Source: Actinokineospora inagensis DSM 44258
GTDB lineage: Bacteria; Actinomycetota; Actinomycetes; Mycobacteriales; Pseudonocardiaceae
Direction of reading: 5' to 3'
Assembly: GCF_000482865.1 (NCBI RefSeq)
Contig: NZ_AXWW01000029.1
Coordinates: 45,750 to 109,749 of the forward strand
DNA: 64,000 bases
A program made the position numbers and the translations under genes. Under the pieces are notes generated by a model. It was not told the DNA's origin, made no database searches, and saw only the letters and a list, made by a program, of their open reading frames with translations. Positions 18,195 through 28,486 of the stretch are shown piece after piece (positions within the stretch are counted from its first letter, which is position 1; each line of letters starts with the position of its first letter).

Positions 18195-18884
18195 ATGGCT
18201 TGGATACCGATCCACGATCAGCCGTACGACCCGGTGCCTTACCGGCCTGCCCGGGTCACGGCCGAGGAGTCGCTGAGGGCGGCTGCCGACCTGCGCGCCA
18301 GGATGGACGAGCGCAGGACGGTACGCGCGTTCTCCGCTGAGCCGGTGCCCGAGCAGGCCGTGATCGATGCCATAGCCGTCGCGGCGACCGCGCCGTCCGG
18401 CGCGCACCAGCAGCCGTGGACGTTCGTCCTGGTGACCGATCCCGAGGTCCGCGCCAAGATCCGCGAGGCGGCGGAGCGCGAGGAGCAGATCTCGTACGCG
18501 GGCAGGCTTGGCGAAGAGTGGTTGTCGGCGTTGCGTCCGTTGGGGACGGACCAGAACAAGCCGCACCTGACCGACGCGCCCTACCTGATCGTCGTGTTCG
18601 AGCAGCGGTACTACTTGGACGAGGAAAGCGACGAGCAGCACAAGCACTACTACGTCGACGAGTCCGTTGGCATCGCGGTGGGCATGCTCATCACCGCGTT
18701 GCACCTGGCGGGCCTGGCAGCTCTGACACACACACCGAGTCCGATGAAGTTCCTGTCCGAGGTTCTGAACCGGCCGCGCAACGAGAAAGCGTTCGCGGTC
18801 ATCCCGGTCGGCTACCCGGCGGACGACGCCACCGTCCCCAAGCTGATCCGCAAGGACCTCGAACAGGTGCTGGTGCGGTTCTGA
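18195..18884 (+). CDS. Nitroreductase-family flavoprotein
   Basis: A 229-residue FMN-dependent oxidoreductase. DERRTVRAFSAEPVPEQAVIDAI and AATAPSGAHQQPWTFVLV are the FMN-binding N-terminal motifs. ESVGIAVGMLITALHLAGLAALTHTPSPM is the central helix, and AVIPVGYPADDA the C-terminal FMN contact. The overall pattern is close to the iodotyrosine-deiodinase-like branch of the superfamily, which includes dehalogenases and nitroreductases; the substrate is unknown. ATG 18195 is chosen with GGGAG about 11 bases upstream; an earlier ATG at 18156 is in frame. It is divergent from nadD. Confidence 0.87.
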   Translation: MAWIPIHDQPYDPVPYRPARVTAEESLRAAADLRARMDERRTVRAFSAEPVPEQAVIDAIAVAATAPSGAHQQPWTFVLVTDPEVRAKIREAAEREEQISYAGRLGEEWLSALRPLGTDQNKPHLTDAPYLIVVFEQRYYLDEESDEQHKHYYVDESVGIAVGMLITALHLAGLAALTHTPSPMKFLSEVLNRPRNEKAFAVIPVGYPADDATVPKLIRKDLEQVLVRF

Positions 18885-19075
18885 CGACTTCGGCGGAGGG
18901 CTGCCGCTTCGCCCGCCGGAGTTCCCGGTCTGGATGACCGGGACCCGCCTCGCGCGGATGGTGCGCGTCCGCGCGGGGCGGGGTTCTCCGCTCCCACCAG
19001 GGCATCGGCGAAGTTGTCCACAGGCTGCCGGAGCCGAGGTCGACGAATGTCGGCCCGGCGCGGTATCCATGTGAC

Positions 19076-21172
19076 GTGGACGACAACACATTGCGGACAT
19101 CGGCGGAAGAACACCTGAAGGCCCTCGCGGGACCGACCGCGAGCCTGCGCGCGGACCAGTGGACGGCCATCGAGGCCCTGGTCGCGCGGCGCAGGCGGGC
19201 ATTAGTGGTGCAGCGCACCGGGTGGGGCAAGTCCGCCGTGTACTTCGTTGCCACCGCCCTCCTGCGGGAGTTGGGCGAGGGTCCGACCGTGATCGTGTCG
19301 CCGCTGTTGGCGTTGATGCGCAACCAGGTCGAGGCGGCGGCCCGCGCCGGGGTGCGCGCGGCGACGATCAACTCGGCCAACCAGCAGGAGTGGGACCAGG
19401 TCCAGACCGCCGTCACCGACGGGGACGTCGACGTGCTGCTGGTGAGCCCGGAGCGGTTGAACAACCCGGACTTCCGCGACACCGTCCTGCCCAGTCTGAC
19501 CGCGTCGGCGGGGATGCTGGTGGTCGACGAGGCGCACTGCATCTCCGACTGGGGCCACGACTTCCGGCCGGACTACCGTCGGTTGCGGACACTCCTGGGT
19601 GAACTCCCCGACGGGGTACCGGTCCTGGCGACCACGGCGACCGCCAACGACCGCGTGGTGCGGGACGTGGCCCAGCAACTGGGTCTCGGCGCCGACGACG
19701 CGTTGGTGCTGCGCGGCGCGCTGGACCGGGAAAGCCTCCGACTGGGCGTGCTGCGGTTGCCGACGCCACAGGCAAGGTGGGCCTGGCTGGCGCAGAACCT
19801 GGGCGACTTCACGGGTTCCGGCATCATCTACACGCTGACCGTCGCCGCGGCGGAGGAACTGGCGGCGTTCTTGCGCGGTCAGGGTTTCGAGGTGACGGCG
19901 TACACCGGGCGCACCGAGCCGTCCGACCGGCAGCGCGCCGAGGACGACCTGCTGGGCAACCGGGTCAAGGCGTTGGTGGCGACATCGGCGCTGGGCATGG
20001 GGTTCGACAAGCCGGATCTGGGGTTCGTCGTGCACGTCGGCGCGCCGCAGTCACCCATCGCGTACTACCAGCAGATCGGGCGCGCGGGCCGTGGCGTGCG
20101 GCGGGCGGATGTCGTGCTGATGCCCGGCACGGAGGACAAGGACATCTGGGCCTACTTCGCGTCCCTCGCCTTTCCACCGGAAAGCTATGTGCGGCAGGTA
20201 CTGGACGCGCTCGCCGCCGAGGGCAGGCCGTTGTCGACCCAAGCGCTGGAACCACGGGTCGATTTGTCGCGCGGGCGGTTGGAGATGGTGCTGAAGGTCC
20301 TCGATGTCGACGGTGCCGTCCACCGCGTTCGCGGCGGCTGGGAATACACCGGCGACGCCTGGGAGTACGACGCGGAACGGTACGCGCGGATCGAGCAGGC
20401 GCGAACCGCCGAGCAGCAAGCGATCCTGGACTACCAGCGAACCGATGGCTGCCGGATGGAGTTCCTCCTGCGCCAACTCGACGACCCGCACGCCGCCCCG
20501 TGCGGCCGCTGCGACAACTGCACCGGGGAAAGGTGGAACGCCGAGGTGTCGGCCGAGAACATGGCCCTCGCCCAAGACAAATTACGCCAACCGGGGGTCG
20601 AGGTCACGCCCAAGAAGATGTGGCCGACCGGAATGGCGACGCTCGGCGTACCGCTCTCGGGGAAGATACCCGCGAGCCGGGTAGCCCAACCCGGCCGAGC
20701 GGTCGGCAGGTTGACCGACATCGGCTGGGGCAACCGGTTGCGCGCGCTGTTCTCGTCCACAGAGGATGGTGCAGTCCCCGGCGACCTGGTGGACGCCTGC
20801 GTGCGGGTGCTCGCGGCCTGGGACTGGGAAACCCGTCCCGCTGGTGTCGTCACGGTGGGCTCCACCCGGCGTCCACACCTGGTGCGGTCCGTGGGTGAAC
20901 GCCTGTCCACGCTCGGCAGGCTGCCCCTGCTCGGCGAGATCGCGGTCAGCGCGTCCGCACCCCAGGCCAACAGCGCCCAACGCCTGGCCTGGCTGTGGAA
21001 GACCATCACCCTGCCCGACGACGTGGCCGCGCGGGTCCAGGACCTCACCGGTCCGGTGCTCCTCGTCGACGACCGCGTCGACACCGGCTGGACCATGACC
21101 GTCGCCGCGGCGCTGCTCCGTGACGCCGGGGCGGACGCGGTCCTGCCGTTCGCCTTGGCGGTCACGTCGTGA
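19076..21172 (+). CDS. RecQ-family DNA helicase with C-terminal phosphoribosyltransferase-like domain
   Basis: A 698-residue ATP-dependent 3'-5' helicase. It has Walker A QRTGWGKS (residues 46-53), the DEAHC box near 150 and helicase motif VI QIGRAGRG near 335. The zinc knuckle CGRCDNC is at ~475-482. After a linker, residues ~580-698 resemble a PRTase: RRPHLVRSVGERLSTLG, LAWLWKTI, and the PRPP motif VLLVDDRVDTGWTMT at ~661-675. No HRDC domain is visible. GTG 19076 starts the family N-terminus. The fused PRTase-like tail is known in actinobacterial RecQ-like proteins, but its role is unclear. Confidence 0.9.
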   Translation: MDDNTLRTSAEEHLKALAGPTASLRADQWTAIEALVARRRRALVVQRTGWGKSAVYFVATALLRELGEGPTVIVSPLLALMRNQVEAAARAGVRAATINSANQQEWDQVQTAVTDGDVDVLLVSPERLNNPDFRDTVLPSLTASAGMLVVDEAHCISDWGHDFRPDYRRLRTLLGELPDGVPVLATTATANDRVVRDVAQQLGLGADDALVLRGALDRESLRLGVLRLPTPQARWAWLAQNLGDFTGSGIIYTLTVAAAEELAAFLRGQGFEVTAYTGRTEPSDRQRAEDDLLGNRVKALVATSALGMGFDKPDLGFVVHVGAPQSPIAYYQQIGRAGRGVRRADVVLMPGTEDKDIWAYFASLAFPPESYVRQVLDALAAEGRPLSTQALEPRVDLSRGRLEMVLKVLDVDGAVHRVRGGWEYTGDAWEYDAERYARIEQARTAEQQAILDYQRTDGCRMEFLLRQLDDPHAAPCGRCDNCTGERWNAEVSAENMALAQDKLRQPGVEVTPKKMWPTGMATLGVPLSGKIPASRVAQPGRAVGRLTDIGWGNRLRALFSSTEDGAVPGDLVDACVRVLAAWDWETRPAGVVTVGSTRRPHLVRSVGERLSTLGRLPLLGEIAVSASAPQANSAQRLAWLWKTITLPDDVAARVQDLTGPVLLVDDRVDTGWTMTVAAALLRDAGADAVLPFALAVTS

Positions 21173-21178
21173 GCGCCG

Positions 21179-22303
21179 CTAGTGGATCAGCGGGACGAGG
21201 TCGTCGGCGTGGATGACCTCGCGGCGGCGACTGGTGGGGAGGTCGTGGGTGGAATGGCCGATGAGGGCGGGTAGCTCGGCGGCGTCGAAGTTGGTGATCC
21301 CACGGGCGATGACGGCGCCCGTGGGATCGGCGAGTTCGACGACGTCGCCCGCCTGGAAGTCGCCGGACGACGTGGTGATGCCCGCGGCGAGCAGGGAGCG
21401 ACGGTGGGTGACGACGGCGGCCACAGCGCCGTCGTCGAGGGTAAGAGTGCCGTTGGTGTCGGCGGCGTAGGCGAGCCAGAAGCGGCGGGAACTCAACCGG
21501 CGGCCGGAGGTCGCGAACGCGGTGCCGACGTCGGCCGGGCCGAGCGCACGGGGGGCGTCCGAGGCCGCGGCGAGCAGCACGGGGACACCGGCGGCGGAGG
21601 CCAAGCGGGCGGCGGCGAGCTTCGACGCCATCCCGCCGGTGCCGAGGCCGGAGGCGCCGGTGGTGCCCGCGCGCACACCGGCGATGTCGGAGTCGCCCCC
21701 GACCTCGGCGATCGGGTGGGCGTCGCCGAGACGCGGGTCGCCGTCGTAGAGGGCGTCCACATCGGACAGGAGAACCAGGGCGTCGGCACCGATGAGGTGG
21801 GCGACGAGAGCGGCCAAGCGGTCGTTGTCACCGAAGCGGATTTCCTCGGTGGCGACGGTGTCGTTCTCGTTCACCACCGGCACGGCGCCGAGCGCGAGCA
21901 GACGGGAGAGAGTGCGTTGAGCGTTGTGGTAGTGCGAACGGCGGACAACATCATCGGCGGTCAGCAGCACCTGGCCGACCCGCAGCGAGTAGCGGGCGAA
22001 CGAGGCCACGTAGGCGTGGCCAAGCACGATCTGGCCGACGCTGGCGGCCGCCTGCTGGGTCGCCAGGTCACGTGGGCGGCGCCCCAGGCCCAGCGGCGCG
22101 AGCCCGGCCGCGATCGCGCCGGAGGACACCAGCACGACCTGCGATCCCGCGGCGCGCCGGGCGGCCACGGCGTCGACCAGGGCATCCAGCCTGGCCGGGT
22201 CGAGACCGCCCTCGGCCGTGGTCAGCGAGGACGACCCGACCTTGACCACCACCAGCCGGGCATCCGCCACGGCGGCGCGCGTCCGCGACACAGCCACCCC
22301 CAT
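21179..22303 (-). CDS. proB: Glutamate 5-kinase with PUA domain
   Basis: A 374-residue enzyme that phosphorylates glutamate, the first step of proline synthesis. The kinase domain begins [13 protein letters not shown] and carries [38 protein letters not shown] and the [15 protein letters not shown] nucleotide segment. A C-terminal PUA domain (~280-374) has [23 protein letters not shown] 22303 or the adjacent 22306 follows GGAG. It lies 84 bases downstream of obgE on the same strand, the usual actinobacterial order, and converges on recQ six bases away. Confidence 0.96.
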   Translation of the reverse strand: MGVAVSRTRAAVADARLVVVKVGSSSLTTAEGGLDPARLDALVDAVAARRAAGSQVVLVSSGAIAAGLAPLGLGRRPRDLATQQAAASVGQIVLGHAYVASFARYSLRVGQVLLTADDVVRRSHYHNAQRTLSRLLALGAVPVVNENDTVATEEIRFGDNDRLAALVAHLIGADALVLLSDVDALYDGDPRLGDAHPIAEVGGDSDIAGVRAGTTGASGLGTGGMASKLAAARLASAAGVPVLLAAASDAPRALGPADVGTAFATSGRRLSSRRFWLAYAADTNGTLTLDDGAVAAVVTHRRSLLAAGITTSSGDFQAGDVVELADPTGAVIARGITNFDAAELPALIGHSTHDLPTSRRREVIHADDLVPLIH

Positions 22304-22387
22304 CATCGGGCTCCACAATGGACCGCACAGCCGGGTTCCCGCCGCCGGGACCGGGCGCCGTCAGGTGAGTTCGCCCACCCGCGCGGC

Positions 22388-23833
22388 TCACTCGTCGTCG
22401 AAGTCGTCCTCGTGCGGCGCGCGGCGGGCCACCTTGGCGGCCTTGCGCTCCGCGGCGCCGATCCGCTCGACCCGGTCCAGTCGCGGGTCGCTGCCCCGGT
22501 TGTGCATCATGACCGCCACCCCCGCCGGGGTCGACGGCTCCCAGTCGAACGTGACGCCGCCGATGGTCACCGGGCAACCCGGCACGGCGCCCGCCCCGGC
22601 CAGGGCCTCCTCGACGCCGAGGCGGGCCAACCGGTCGCCCAGGTAGCCGACGGCCTCGGAGTTGTTGAAATCGGTCTGCCGTACCCAGCGCTCCGGCCGC
22701 TCGCCGCGCACGAAGAAGCCGGTCTCGTCGTCCGGGTCCCGCTCGACGGTGAACCCGGCGTCGTCGACCGCGGTGGGCCGCAGCACGATGCGGGTCGCCT
22801 CGGGTTCCGGCCGGGACGCCCGGTCCTCCTCGATCACCTTGGCCAGCGCGAAGCCGAGCTCACGCAGCCCGGCCCTGGTGACCGTGGACACCTGGAACAC
22901 CGGCAGCCCGCGCGCCTCGATGTCCGGCTTGACCAGGTCAGCCAGCTCGCGCGCCTCCGGGACGTCCATCTTGTTCAGCACCACCAGCCGCGGCCGGGCC
23001 GCGAGCTCGCCACCGAGCGACGGCGTGTAGCGGGCCAGTTCGGCCTCCAGCGCGTCGATGTCCGACAGCGGGTCCCGGCCGGGCTCGTAGGTGGCGCAGT
23101 CGATCACGTGGACCAGCACCGCGCAGCGTTCGATGTGCCGCAGGAAGTCCAGGCCGAGGCCCTTGCCCTCGCTGGCGCCGGGCACCAGGCCGGGCACGTC
23201 GGCGATCGTGTAAACCGACTCGCCCGCGGTGACCACGCCCAGGTTCGGCACGAGGGTGGTGAACGGGTAGTCGGCGATCTTCGGCTTGGCCGAGGAGAGC
23301 ACCGAGATCAGCGACGACTTGCCCGCCGAGGGGAACCCGAGCAGCCCGGCGTCGGCCACCGACCGCAGCTCCAGCACCAGGTCGTGCGCCTCGCCCGGCT
23401 CGCCGAGCAGGGCGAACCCGGGGGCGCGACGGGCCTTGGAGGACAGCGCCGCGTTGCCGAGGCCGCCCCGGCCGCCGCGCGCGGCGACGAACCGGGTGCC
23501 GTGGCCGACCAGGTCGACGATGATCTCGCCCGCGGCGTCCAGGATGACGGTGCCGTCCGGGACCTTGAGTTCGAGGTCCTCGCCGTTGGCGCCGTCCCGG
23601 TTCGAACCCGCGCCCTGCTTGCCGCTCAGGGCGCTGGCGTGCGGGCGGAAGTGGAAGTCCAGCAGCGTGTGCACGTTGTTGTCCACCACCAGCACGACGT
23701 CGCCGCCGTTGCCGCCGTTGCCGCCGTCGGGGCCGCCCAGCGGCTTGTACTTCTCCCGGTGCACCGAGGCGCAGCCGTTGCCGCCCGCACCAGCGGCGGC
23801 ATGGATGACGACTCGGTCGACGAAACGGGACAC
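22388..23833 (-). CDS. obgE: Obg/CgtA GTPase
   Basis: A 481-residue essential ribosome-assembly and stress GTPase. Residues 1-158 are the glycine-rich Obg domain ([37 protein letters not shown]). The G domain follows with [32 protein letters not shown] and VVLNKMDV. The C-terminal OCT domain (~345-430) is present, then a charged tail ending in EDDFDDE. It follows rpmA with a stem-loop between them. Confidence 0.98.
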   Translation of the reverse strand: MSRFVDRVVIHAAAGAGGNGCASVHREKYKPLGGPDGGNGGNGGDVVLVVDNNVHTLLDFHFRPHASALSGKQGAGSNRDGANGEDLELKVPDGTVILDAAGEIIVDLVGHGTRFVAARGGRGGLGNAALSSKARRAPGFALLGEPGEAHDLVLELRSVADAGLLGFPSAGKSSLISVLSSAKPKIADYPFTTLVPNLGVVTAGESVYTIADVPGLVPGASEGKGLGLDFLRHIERCAVLVHVIDCATYEPGRDPLSDIDALEAELARYTPSLGGELAARPRLVVLNKMDVPEARELADLVKPDIEARGLPVFQVSTVTRAGLRELGFALAKVIEEDRASRPEPEATRIVLRPTAVDDAGFTVERDPDDETGFFVRGERPERWVRQTDFNNSEAVGYLGDRLARLGVEEALAGAGAVPGCPVTIGGVTFDWEPSTPAGVAVMMHNRGSDPRLDRVERIGAAERKAAKVARRAPHEDDFDDE

Positions 23834-23858
23834 CAGAGCTTCCTCTCAAAACACGGAA

Positions 23859-23889
23859 CGAGGGGCGGACCAGAGCGGCCCGCCCCTCG
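23859..23889 (-). terminator. Stem-loop between rpmA and obgE
   Basis: A perfect 10-bp stem (23859-23868 with 23880-23889, CGAGGGGCGG/CCGCCCCTCG) with an 11-base loop lies 29 bases after the rpmA stop and 26 bases before the obgE start. It may terminate or attenuate the rplU-rpmA transcript, or be a processing site. Confidence 0.65.
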
Positions 23890-23917
23890 CCAGGGGTCTA
23901 GCGTCGTCCGCGGGCCG

Positions 23918-24175
23918 TCAGGCCTCGACTGGGACGATGTTGACGGTCTTGCGGCCGCGCTTGGTGCCGAACTGCACCGAACCGGCGGAGAGCGCGAAGA
24001 GGGTGTCGTCCTTGCCGCGGCCGACGTTCACACCGGGGTGGAACTTGGTGCCGCGCTGGCGGATCAAGATCTCACCGGACTTGACGACCTGGCCGCCGTA
24101 GCGCTTCACGCCGAGGTACTGGGCGTTGGAGTCGCGCCCGTTGCGGGAGCTGGACGCGCCTTTCTTGTGTGCCAT
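23918..24175 (-). CDS. rpmA: 50S ribosomal protein L27
   Basis: An 85-residue ribosomal protein whose N-terminus reaches the peptidyl-transferase centre. [19 protein letters not shown] and the conserved [22 protein letters not shown] segment are diagnostic. It has no Firmicute-type N-terminal extension that would need cleavage. It follows rplU by 15 bases. Confidence 0.98.
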   Translation of the reverse strand: MAHKKGASSSRNGRDSNAQYLGVKRYGGQVVKSGEILIRQRGTKFHPGVNVGRGKDDTLFALSAGSVQFGTKRGRKTVNIVPVEA

Positions 24176-24190
24176 GGCTGCTGCGGTCCT

Positions 24191-24499
24191 CTACTTGGTG
24201 ATGCCGGTGACCTCGACGCGGGTCAGCTTCTGGCGGTGACCCTGTCGCTTGTGGTAGCCGGTCTTGTTCTTGAACTTGTGGATGCGGATCTTGGGGCCCT
24301 TGGTCTGCTCGACGACCTTGCCGGTCACCGCGACCTTCGCCAGCGCGTCCGCGTCGGTGGTGACGTCGGTGCCGTCGACGACGAGCACCGCGGCGAGGTT
24401 GAGCTCGGTGCCCGGCGCGCCCTCGAGCTTCTCGACCTCGACGACGTCGCCGACAGCCACCTTGTACTGCTTGCCGCCGGTCTTGACGATCGCGTACAT
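24191..24499 (-). CDS. rplU: 50S ribosomal protein L21
   Basis: A 102-residue 23S rRNA-binding protein. [20 protein letters not shown] at the N-terminus and [20 protein letters not shown] near the C-terminus are diagnostic. It is the first gene of the rplU-rpmA pair. The 180 bases between it and the RNase E stop carry the RNase E terminator and presumably the rplU promoter; I could not assign promoter elements. Confidence 0.98.
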   Translation of the reverse strand: MYAIVKTGGKQYKVAVGDVVEVEKLEGAPGTELNLAAVLVVDGTDVTTDADALAKVAVTGKVVEQTKGPKIRIHKFKNKTGYHKRQGHRQKLTRVEVTGITK

Positions 24500-24637
24500 C
24501 GGGACGGAAGTCTCCTGCTACTAGACGGTGGGGGTCCTACGCGCCCCTGTCCGCGACACCTAAGGTCGGACCGGGCTTCGCACGACACAGCCCACCGAAC
24601 GGCGGGCCATGTGACAGGTTACGTGTCTGCGGGAAGA

Positions 24638-24675
24638 CGGGTCAAACCGGGGTCGGGTAACCCCGGTTCGACCCG
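24638..24675 (-). terminator. Strong stem-loop terminator after RNase E
   Basis: Arms 24638-24652 and 24661-24675 pair over 15 bases with one mismatch around an 8-base loop. The hairpin starts 4 bases past the RNase E stop codon. It separates rne from rplU. Confidence 0.82.
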
Positions 24676-24679
24676 CCGG

Positions 24680-27520
24680 TCAGCTCTCGTTCACCTCGAC
24701 CGGCGGTCCCGCCGGGCGGGAGGCGGCCCGGCGCGGCGTGCGCCGCTTGGGCACCTCGGGGGCGGCGACCGGTTCGGCGACCGCGACGGCCTTGGGCTCG
24801 GTCGCGGAGCGGACCTGGGCGGCCGACGCGGACACCGCGTGCGGGTCCACCTCGGCGCGGACCGGCTCCGGCGGGCTCCACTGCTCGGGCGTGGACACCG
24901 GTGTCGCGGCGCCCTGGGCCCGGCTCGACGAGCGGCGCCTGCGGCGGCTGGGGGCCGCCTCGGCGGGCGCGTCGGCGATCCGTTCCGACCCGGTGTGCCT
25001 GCCGTTGCGGGTGTGCTCCGCCGGGGCGTGCTCGGCCGCGAGGTCGACGCCTACCGACTCGACGTTGGCCTGGCCTGCCGCGACGTGGTCCACATCGGTC
25101 TGCTCGGGGGCCTCGGTGACCCCGCCGGGCTGCTCGATGGTGGCCTTCGCGATGTCGCGCACGGCGACCTTGGCGGCCTCGTCGCGGTCGGGCTGCGCCG
25201 GGGCCTGCTCACGGGCCTTGTCCTCGTTGTCACGGCGGTTGCGGTTGCGGCGACCACCGCCCTGCTGCTGCCCCTTGTCCTTCTCCGGGGCGGCGGGGGC
25301 GGGCTGGTGCTGGCCGTTGCCGTTGACCGGGGGGGCCTTCACCGCCAGGTCGGTGCTGACCACCACGCCGCGGCCCTTGCAGTGCTCGCAGGTGGTGCTG
25401 AACGCCTCCAGCAGTCCGGTGCCGACCCGCTTGCGGGTCATCTGGACCAGGCCGAGCGAGGTGACCTCGGCGACCTGGTGCCGGGTGCGGTCGCGGCCGA
25501 GGCACTCGGTGAGCCTGCGCAGCACCAGGTCCCGGTTGGACTCCAGCACCATGTCGATGAAGTCGATCACGATGATGCCGCCGACGTCGCGCAGCCGGAG
25601 CTGGCGGACGATCTCCTCGGCCGACTCCAGGTTGTTGCGGGTGACCGTCTCCTCGAGGTTGCCGCCGGACCCGGTGAACTTGCCGGTGTTGACGTCGATG
25701 ACGGTCATCGCCTCGGTGCGGTCGATCACCAGGTAGCCGCCCGACGGCAGCCAGACCTTGCGGTCGAGCGCCTTGAGCAACTGCTCGTCGATGCGGTGCT
25801 CGGCGAACACGTCCTTGGTGCCGACGTGCTTGCGGACCCGGTCGAGCAGCTCGGGGGCGACGTGCCGGACGTAGGCGTCGATGACCTCCCACGCGATGTC
25901 GCCCTGCACGACCAGCGAGGTGAAGTCCTCGGTGAACAGGTCGCGGACGACCTTGACCAGCAGGTCGGGCTCCTCGTAGAGCAGCGACGGGGCGCCTGCC
26001 TTCTTGACGCCGTTGCCGCCCTCGGACTTGTCCTTGATCACCTGCCACTGGGCCTGCAGCCGGCGCACGTCGCGGGCGAGTTCGTCCTCGCTGATGCCCT
26101 CCGAGGCGGTGCGGATGATCACACCGGCGTCCTCGGGGACGATCCGCTTGAGCACGTCCTTGAGCCTGCGCCGCTCGTTCTCCGGCAGCTTGCGGGAGAT
26201 GCCGGTCGCGCCACCGCCCGGCACGTAGACCAGGAAGCGGCCGGGCAGGCTGATCTGGGTGGTGAGCCGGGCGCCCTTGTGCCCGACCGGGTCCTTGGTG
26301 ACCTGGACCAGCACACTGTCCCCGGTGGACAGCGCCTGCTCGATCTTGCGCGCCTTGCCCTCCAGGCCCGCAGCGTCCCAGTCGACCTCACCGGCGTAGA
26401 GCACCGCGTTGCGGCCGCGGCCGATGTCGACGAACGCCGCCTCCATGCTGGGCAGCACGTTCTGCACCCGGCCGAGGTAGACGTTGCCCACCAGCGAGCC
26501 GGTGCCGGACGAGGTGACGAAGTGCTCGACGAGGACGCCGTCCTCCAGCACGCCGATCTGGGTGCGGTCGCCGTGCTCGCGGACCACCATGGCCCGGTCG
26601 ACGGCCTCGCGGCGGGCCAGGAACTCGGCCTCGGACAGGATCGGGGCGCGCCTGCGGCCCGCCTCCCGGCCGTCCCGGCGGCGCTGGCGCTTGGCCTCCA
26701 GCCGGGTGGAGCCGCGCACGCTGCGCACCTCGTCCCGGCTGGTCTCGGGCTTCTCGTCGCGGACCTCGCGGACGTGCACGACGGTGTTCGGCGGGTCGTC
26801 GCCAGCCTCGGCCTCGGGGTCGTCCCCGCCCTTGCGGCGGCGACGCCGGCGGCGGCGCCTGCTGGCGGCGTCCCCGGCCTCGGCGGCCGCGTCGTCCTCG
26901 GCCTCAGCCTCGGCGGGTTCCTCGGCCTCGGCCTTGGCGGGCTCGTCCTCGGGGTGCTCGGCGACATCGTCGCTGCCGCCCTTGCCCCGGCCTCGACCGC
27001 GGCGACCGCGGCGGCGACGGCGGCTGCTGCCGTTGTCGTCGTCATCGTCCGATTGCTCGGCGTCGACATCGGCCTCGGCCTGGGGTTCCGGCACGGGTTC
27101 TGGCTCCGGCTCCGGTTCGGCGACCGCGGGCGCGGGGCGCGCGGGAGCCGGTTCCGGTGGCAGGAACAGCGGCGACGCGGACGCGAACACCGGCGTGGGC
27201 GGCACTCTGCGCGCGGGGGCCTCGACGACCACCGGCTCCGGCTCGTCCGCCGGGACCTCGGCAGCCTCGACCTCGGGTTGCTCGTCGCCGAGCAGCGCGC
27301 GGGCCACCCGTTCGGCCAGTTCACGCGGCACGCTGGACTGCGCGCCGCGCACCGGCTCACCGAGGGTGTCCAGCGCCGCGACGACGTCCTTGCTGCTGAC
27401 CTCCAGCAGCTTGGCCAGCGCGTGCACCCGCACCTTGGCGGGCAACTGCGCCAGCACCGCGTCGATGGGTGTGGTTTCGGCCCCGCCGGTGCTTCCGGCG
27501 GGGGTCGACTTATCCGACAT
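24680..27520 (-). CDS. rne: Ribonuclease E/G
   Basis: A 946-residue endoribonuclease for mRNA decay and rRNA maturation. The N-terminal ~290 residues are low-complexity: acidic/proline segments and a basic SRRRRRRRRRKGG block typical of actinobacterial RNase E. An S1 domain (~325-400; GNVYLGRVQNVLPSMEAAFVDIG), the 5'-sensor region, and the DNase-I-like catalytic part with VIDVNTGKFTGSGGNLEETV and IIVIDFIDM follow. The Zn-link CEHCKGRG lies near 685. The C-terminal ~240 residues are again disordered. It probably forms the scaffold of a degradosome. Confidence 0.97.
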   Translation of the reverse strand: MSDKSTPAGSTGGAETTPIDAVLAQLPAKVRVHALAKLLEVSSKDVVAALDTLGEPVRGAQSSVPRELAERVARALLGDEQPEVEAAEVPADEPEPVVVEAPARRVPPTPVFASASPLFLPPEPAPARPAPAVAEPEPEPEPVPEPQAEADVDAEQSDDDDDNGSSRRRRRGRRGRGRGKGGSDDVAEHPEDEPAKAEAEEPAEAEAEDDAAAEAGDAASRRRRRRRRRKGGDDPEAEAGDDPPNTVVHVREVRDEKPETSRDEVRSVRGSTRLEAKRQRRRDGREAGRRRAPILSEAEFLARREAVDRAMVVREHGDRTQIGVLEDGVLVEHFVTSSGTGSLVGNVYLGRVQNVLPSMEAAFVDIGRGRNAVLYAGEVDWDAAGLEGKARKIEQALSTGDSVLVQVTKDPVGHKGARLTTQISLPGRFLVYVPGGGATGISRKLPENERRRLKDVLKRIVPEDAGVIIRTASEGISEDELARDVRRLQAQWQVIKDKSEGGNGVKKAGAPSLLYEEPDLLVKVVRDLFTEDFTSLVVQGDIAWEVIDAYVRHVAPELLDRVRKHVGTKDVFAEHRIDEQLLKALDRKVWLPSGGYLVIDRTEAMTVIDVNTGKFTGSGGNLEETVTRNNLESAEEIVRQLRLRDVGGIIVIDFIDMVLESNRDLVLRRLTECLGRDRTRHQVAEVTSLGLVQMTRKRVGTGLLEAFSTTCEHCKGRGVVVSTDLAVKAPPVNGNGQHQPAPAAPEKDKGQQQGGGRRNRNRRDNEDKAREQAPAQPDRDEAAKVAVRDIAKATIEQPGGVTEAPEQTDVDHVAAGQANVESVGVDLAAEHAPAEHTRNGRHTGSERIADAPAEAAPSRRRRRSSSRAQGAATPVSTPEQWSPPEPVRAEVDPHAVSASAAQVRSATEPKAVAVAEPVAAPEVPKRRTPRRAASRPAGPPVEVNES

Positions 27521-27703
27521 GTAGCTCCTCCGCCCCCGGGCGCGTCGTCTGGACGCGGCCGCTCAGGGGCCCTAGTTGTCCTTTCCGCCGCGCTAGGCGG
27601 CGGGAATCCTCGCCTGACACCGGCGCGAAAGCGGTCGCGTGGACCGCGGCCCGCGCGCGGCAGGTCGTACGACCACGGTGAGGTGCTGCGACTCCCCGAT
27701 GGA

Positions 27704-28486
27704 CTACCCGAGGCCCGCCTGCCTGTCGAGGGCCAGCGGGTCGGACAGACCGCCATCGTCGTCAAGCCGTCCTTGGGCCAACCGAGTCGCCTTAGCGGGT
27801 ACCGGCGGTTCCAGAGCGGCGACGACACGCAACGCGCTCAGTACGTCGTCGGGCCGAACGGCCGGTGTTGTCTGCCGGACGACCACACGCAGTATCCCAC
27901 ACGAACGCTCCGGGTAGGACATGTCGAGGCCCACACCGTTCGGCGCGTCGCCGATGGCGGGCACCTCGGCGCGGATCACCGCAGGTCGGGCGTCGATGAC
28001 TCTCCTGCCGTCTTTGGTGAGCCGTTCCACCTCGACGTGCTCGGCGGCCAGCAGTTCGACCACCGCGGCGCGCAAGGCGTCCGGGTCGACACCGGGCAGC
28101 TCGATGTGCCAGTCGCTGGCCTCCATCCGCTCGGCCAGCCCGCCCGGACCCGCCTCGACCGCCTCCAGCACGTCCAGGCCGGGGGCGAGGGCGGCGTCGA
28201 GGACCTCGGCGAGCCGGACCGGGTCGAGCCGCTCGACCACCTGGACCTCGACGTACTCGGCCTCGCTGGCCACCCCGGTGGGGGCGGCGCCGATCCAGGA
28301 GATCTTCGGGTGCGGGTTGAACCCCTGCGAGTAGGCCATCGGCACGCCCGCCCGGCGCAGCGCCCGCTCGAAGGCGCGGGCCACGTCCCGGTGCGAGGTG
28401 AAGCGGAGCCTGCCCCGCTTGGCGTAGCGCAGCCGGATCTTCTGCACCGGTGCGGCCGAGGGGTTCGGCTGGTCCTGGCGGCTCAG
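27704..28486 (-). CDS. TIGR03936 family radical-SAM-associated protein (DUF2344)
   Basis: A 260-residue protein of the TIGR03936/DUF2344 family. LRYAKRGRLRFTSHRDVARA, GVPMAYSQGFNPHPKISW and EAEYVEVQVVERLDPV are family motifs. It is normally encoded beside the TIGR03960 radical SAM protein and rne; the joint function is unknown. The start is unusual: AAGGAG (28492-28497) sits 5 bases before a CTG (28486), and the sequence after it matches where homologues begin, so CTG initiation is the best reading. GTG 28447 is a weaker alternative. It lies upstream of rne by 184 bases. Confidence 0.87.
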   Translation of the reverse strand: MSRQDQPNPSAAPVQKIRLRYAKRGRLRFTSHRDVARAFERALRRAGVPMAYSQGFNPHPKISWIGAAPTGVASEAEYVEVQVVERLDPVRLAEVLDAALAPGLDVLEAVEAGPGGLAERMEASDWHIELPGVDPDALRAAVVELLAAEHVEVERLTKDGRRVIDARPAVIRAEVPAIGDAPNGVGLDMSYPERSCGILRVVVRQTTPAVRPDDVLSALRVVAALEPPVPAKATRLAQGRLDDDGGLSDPLALDRQAGLG

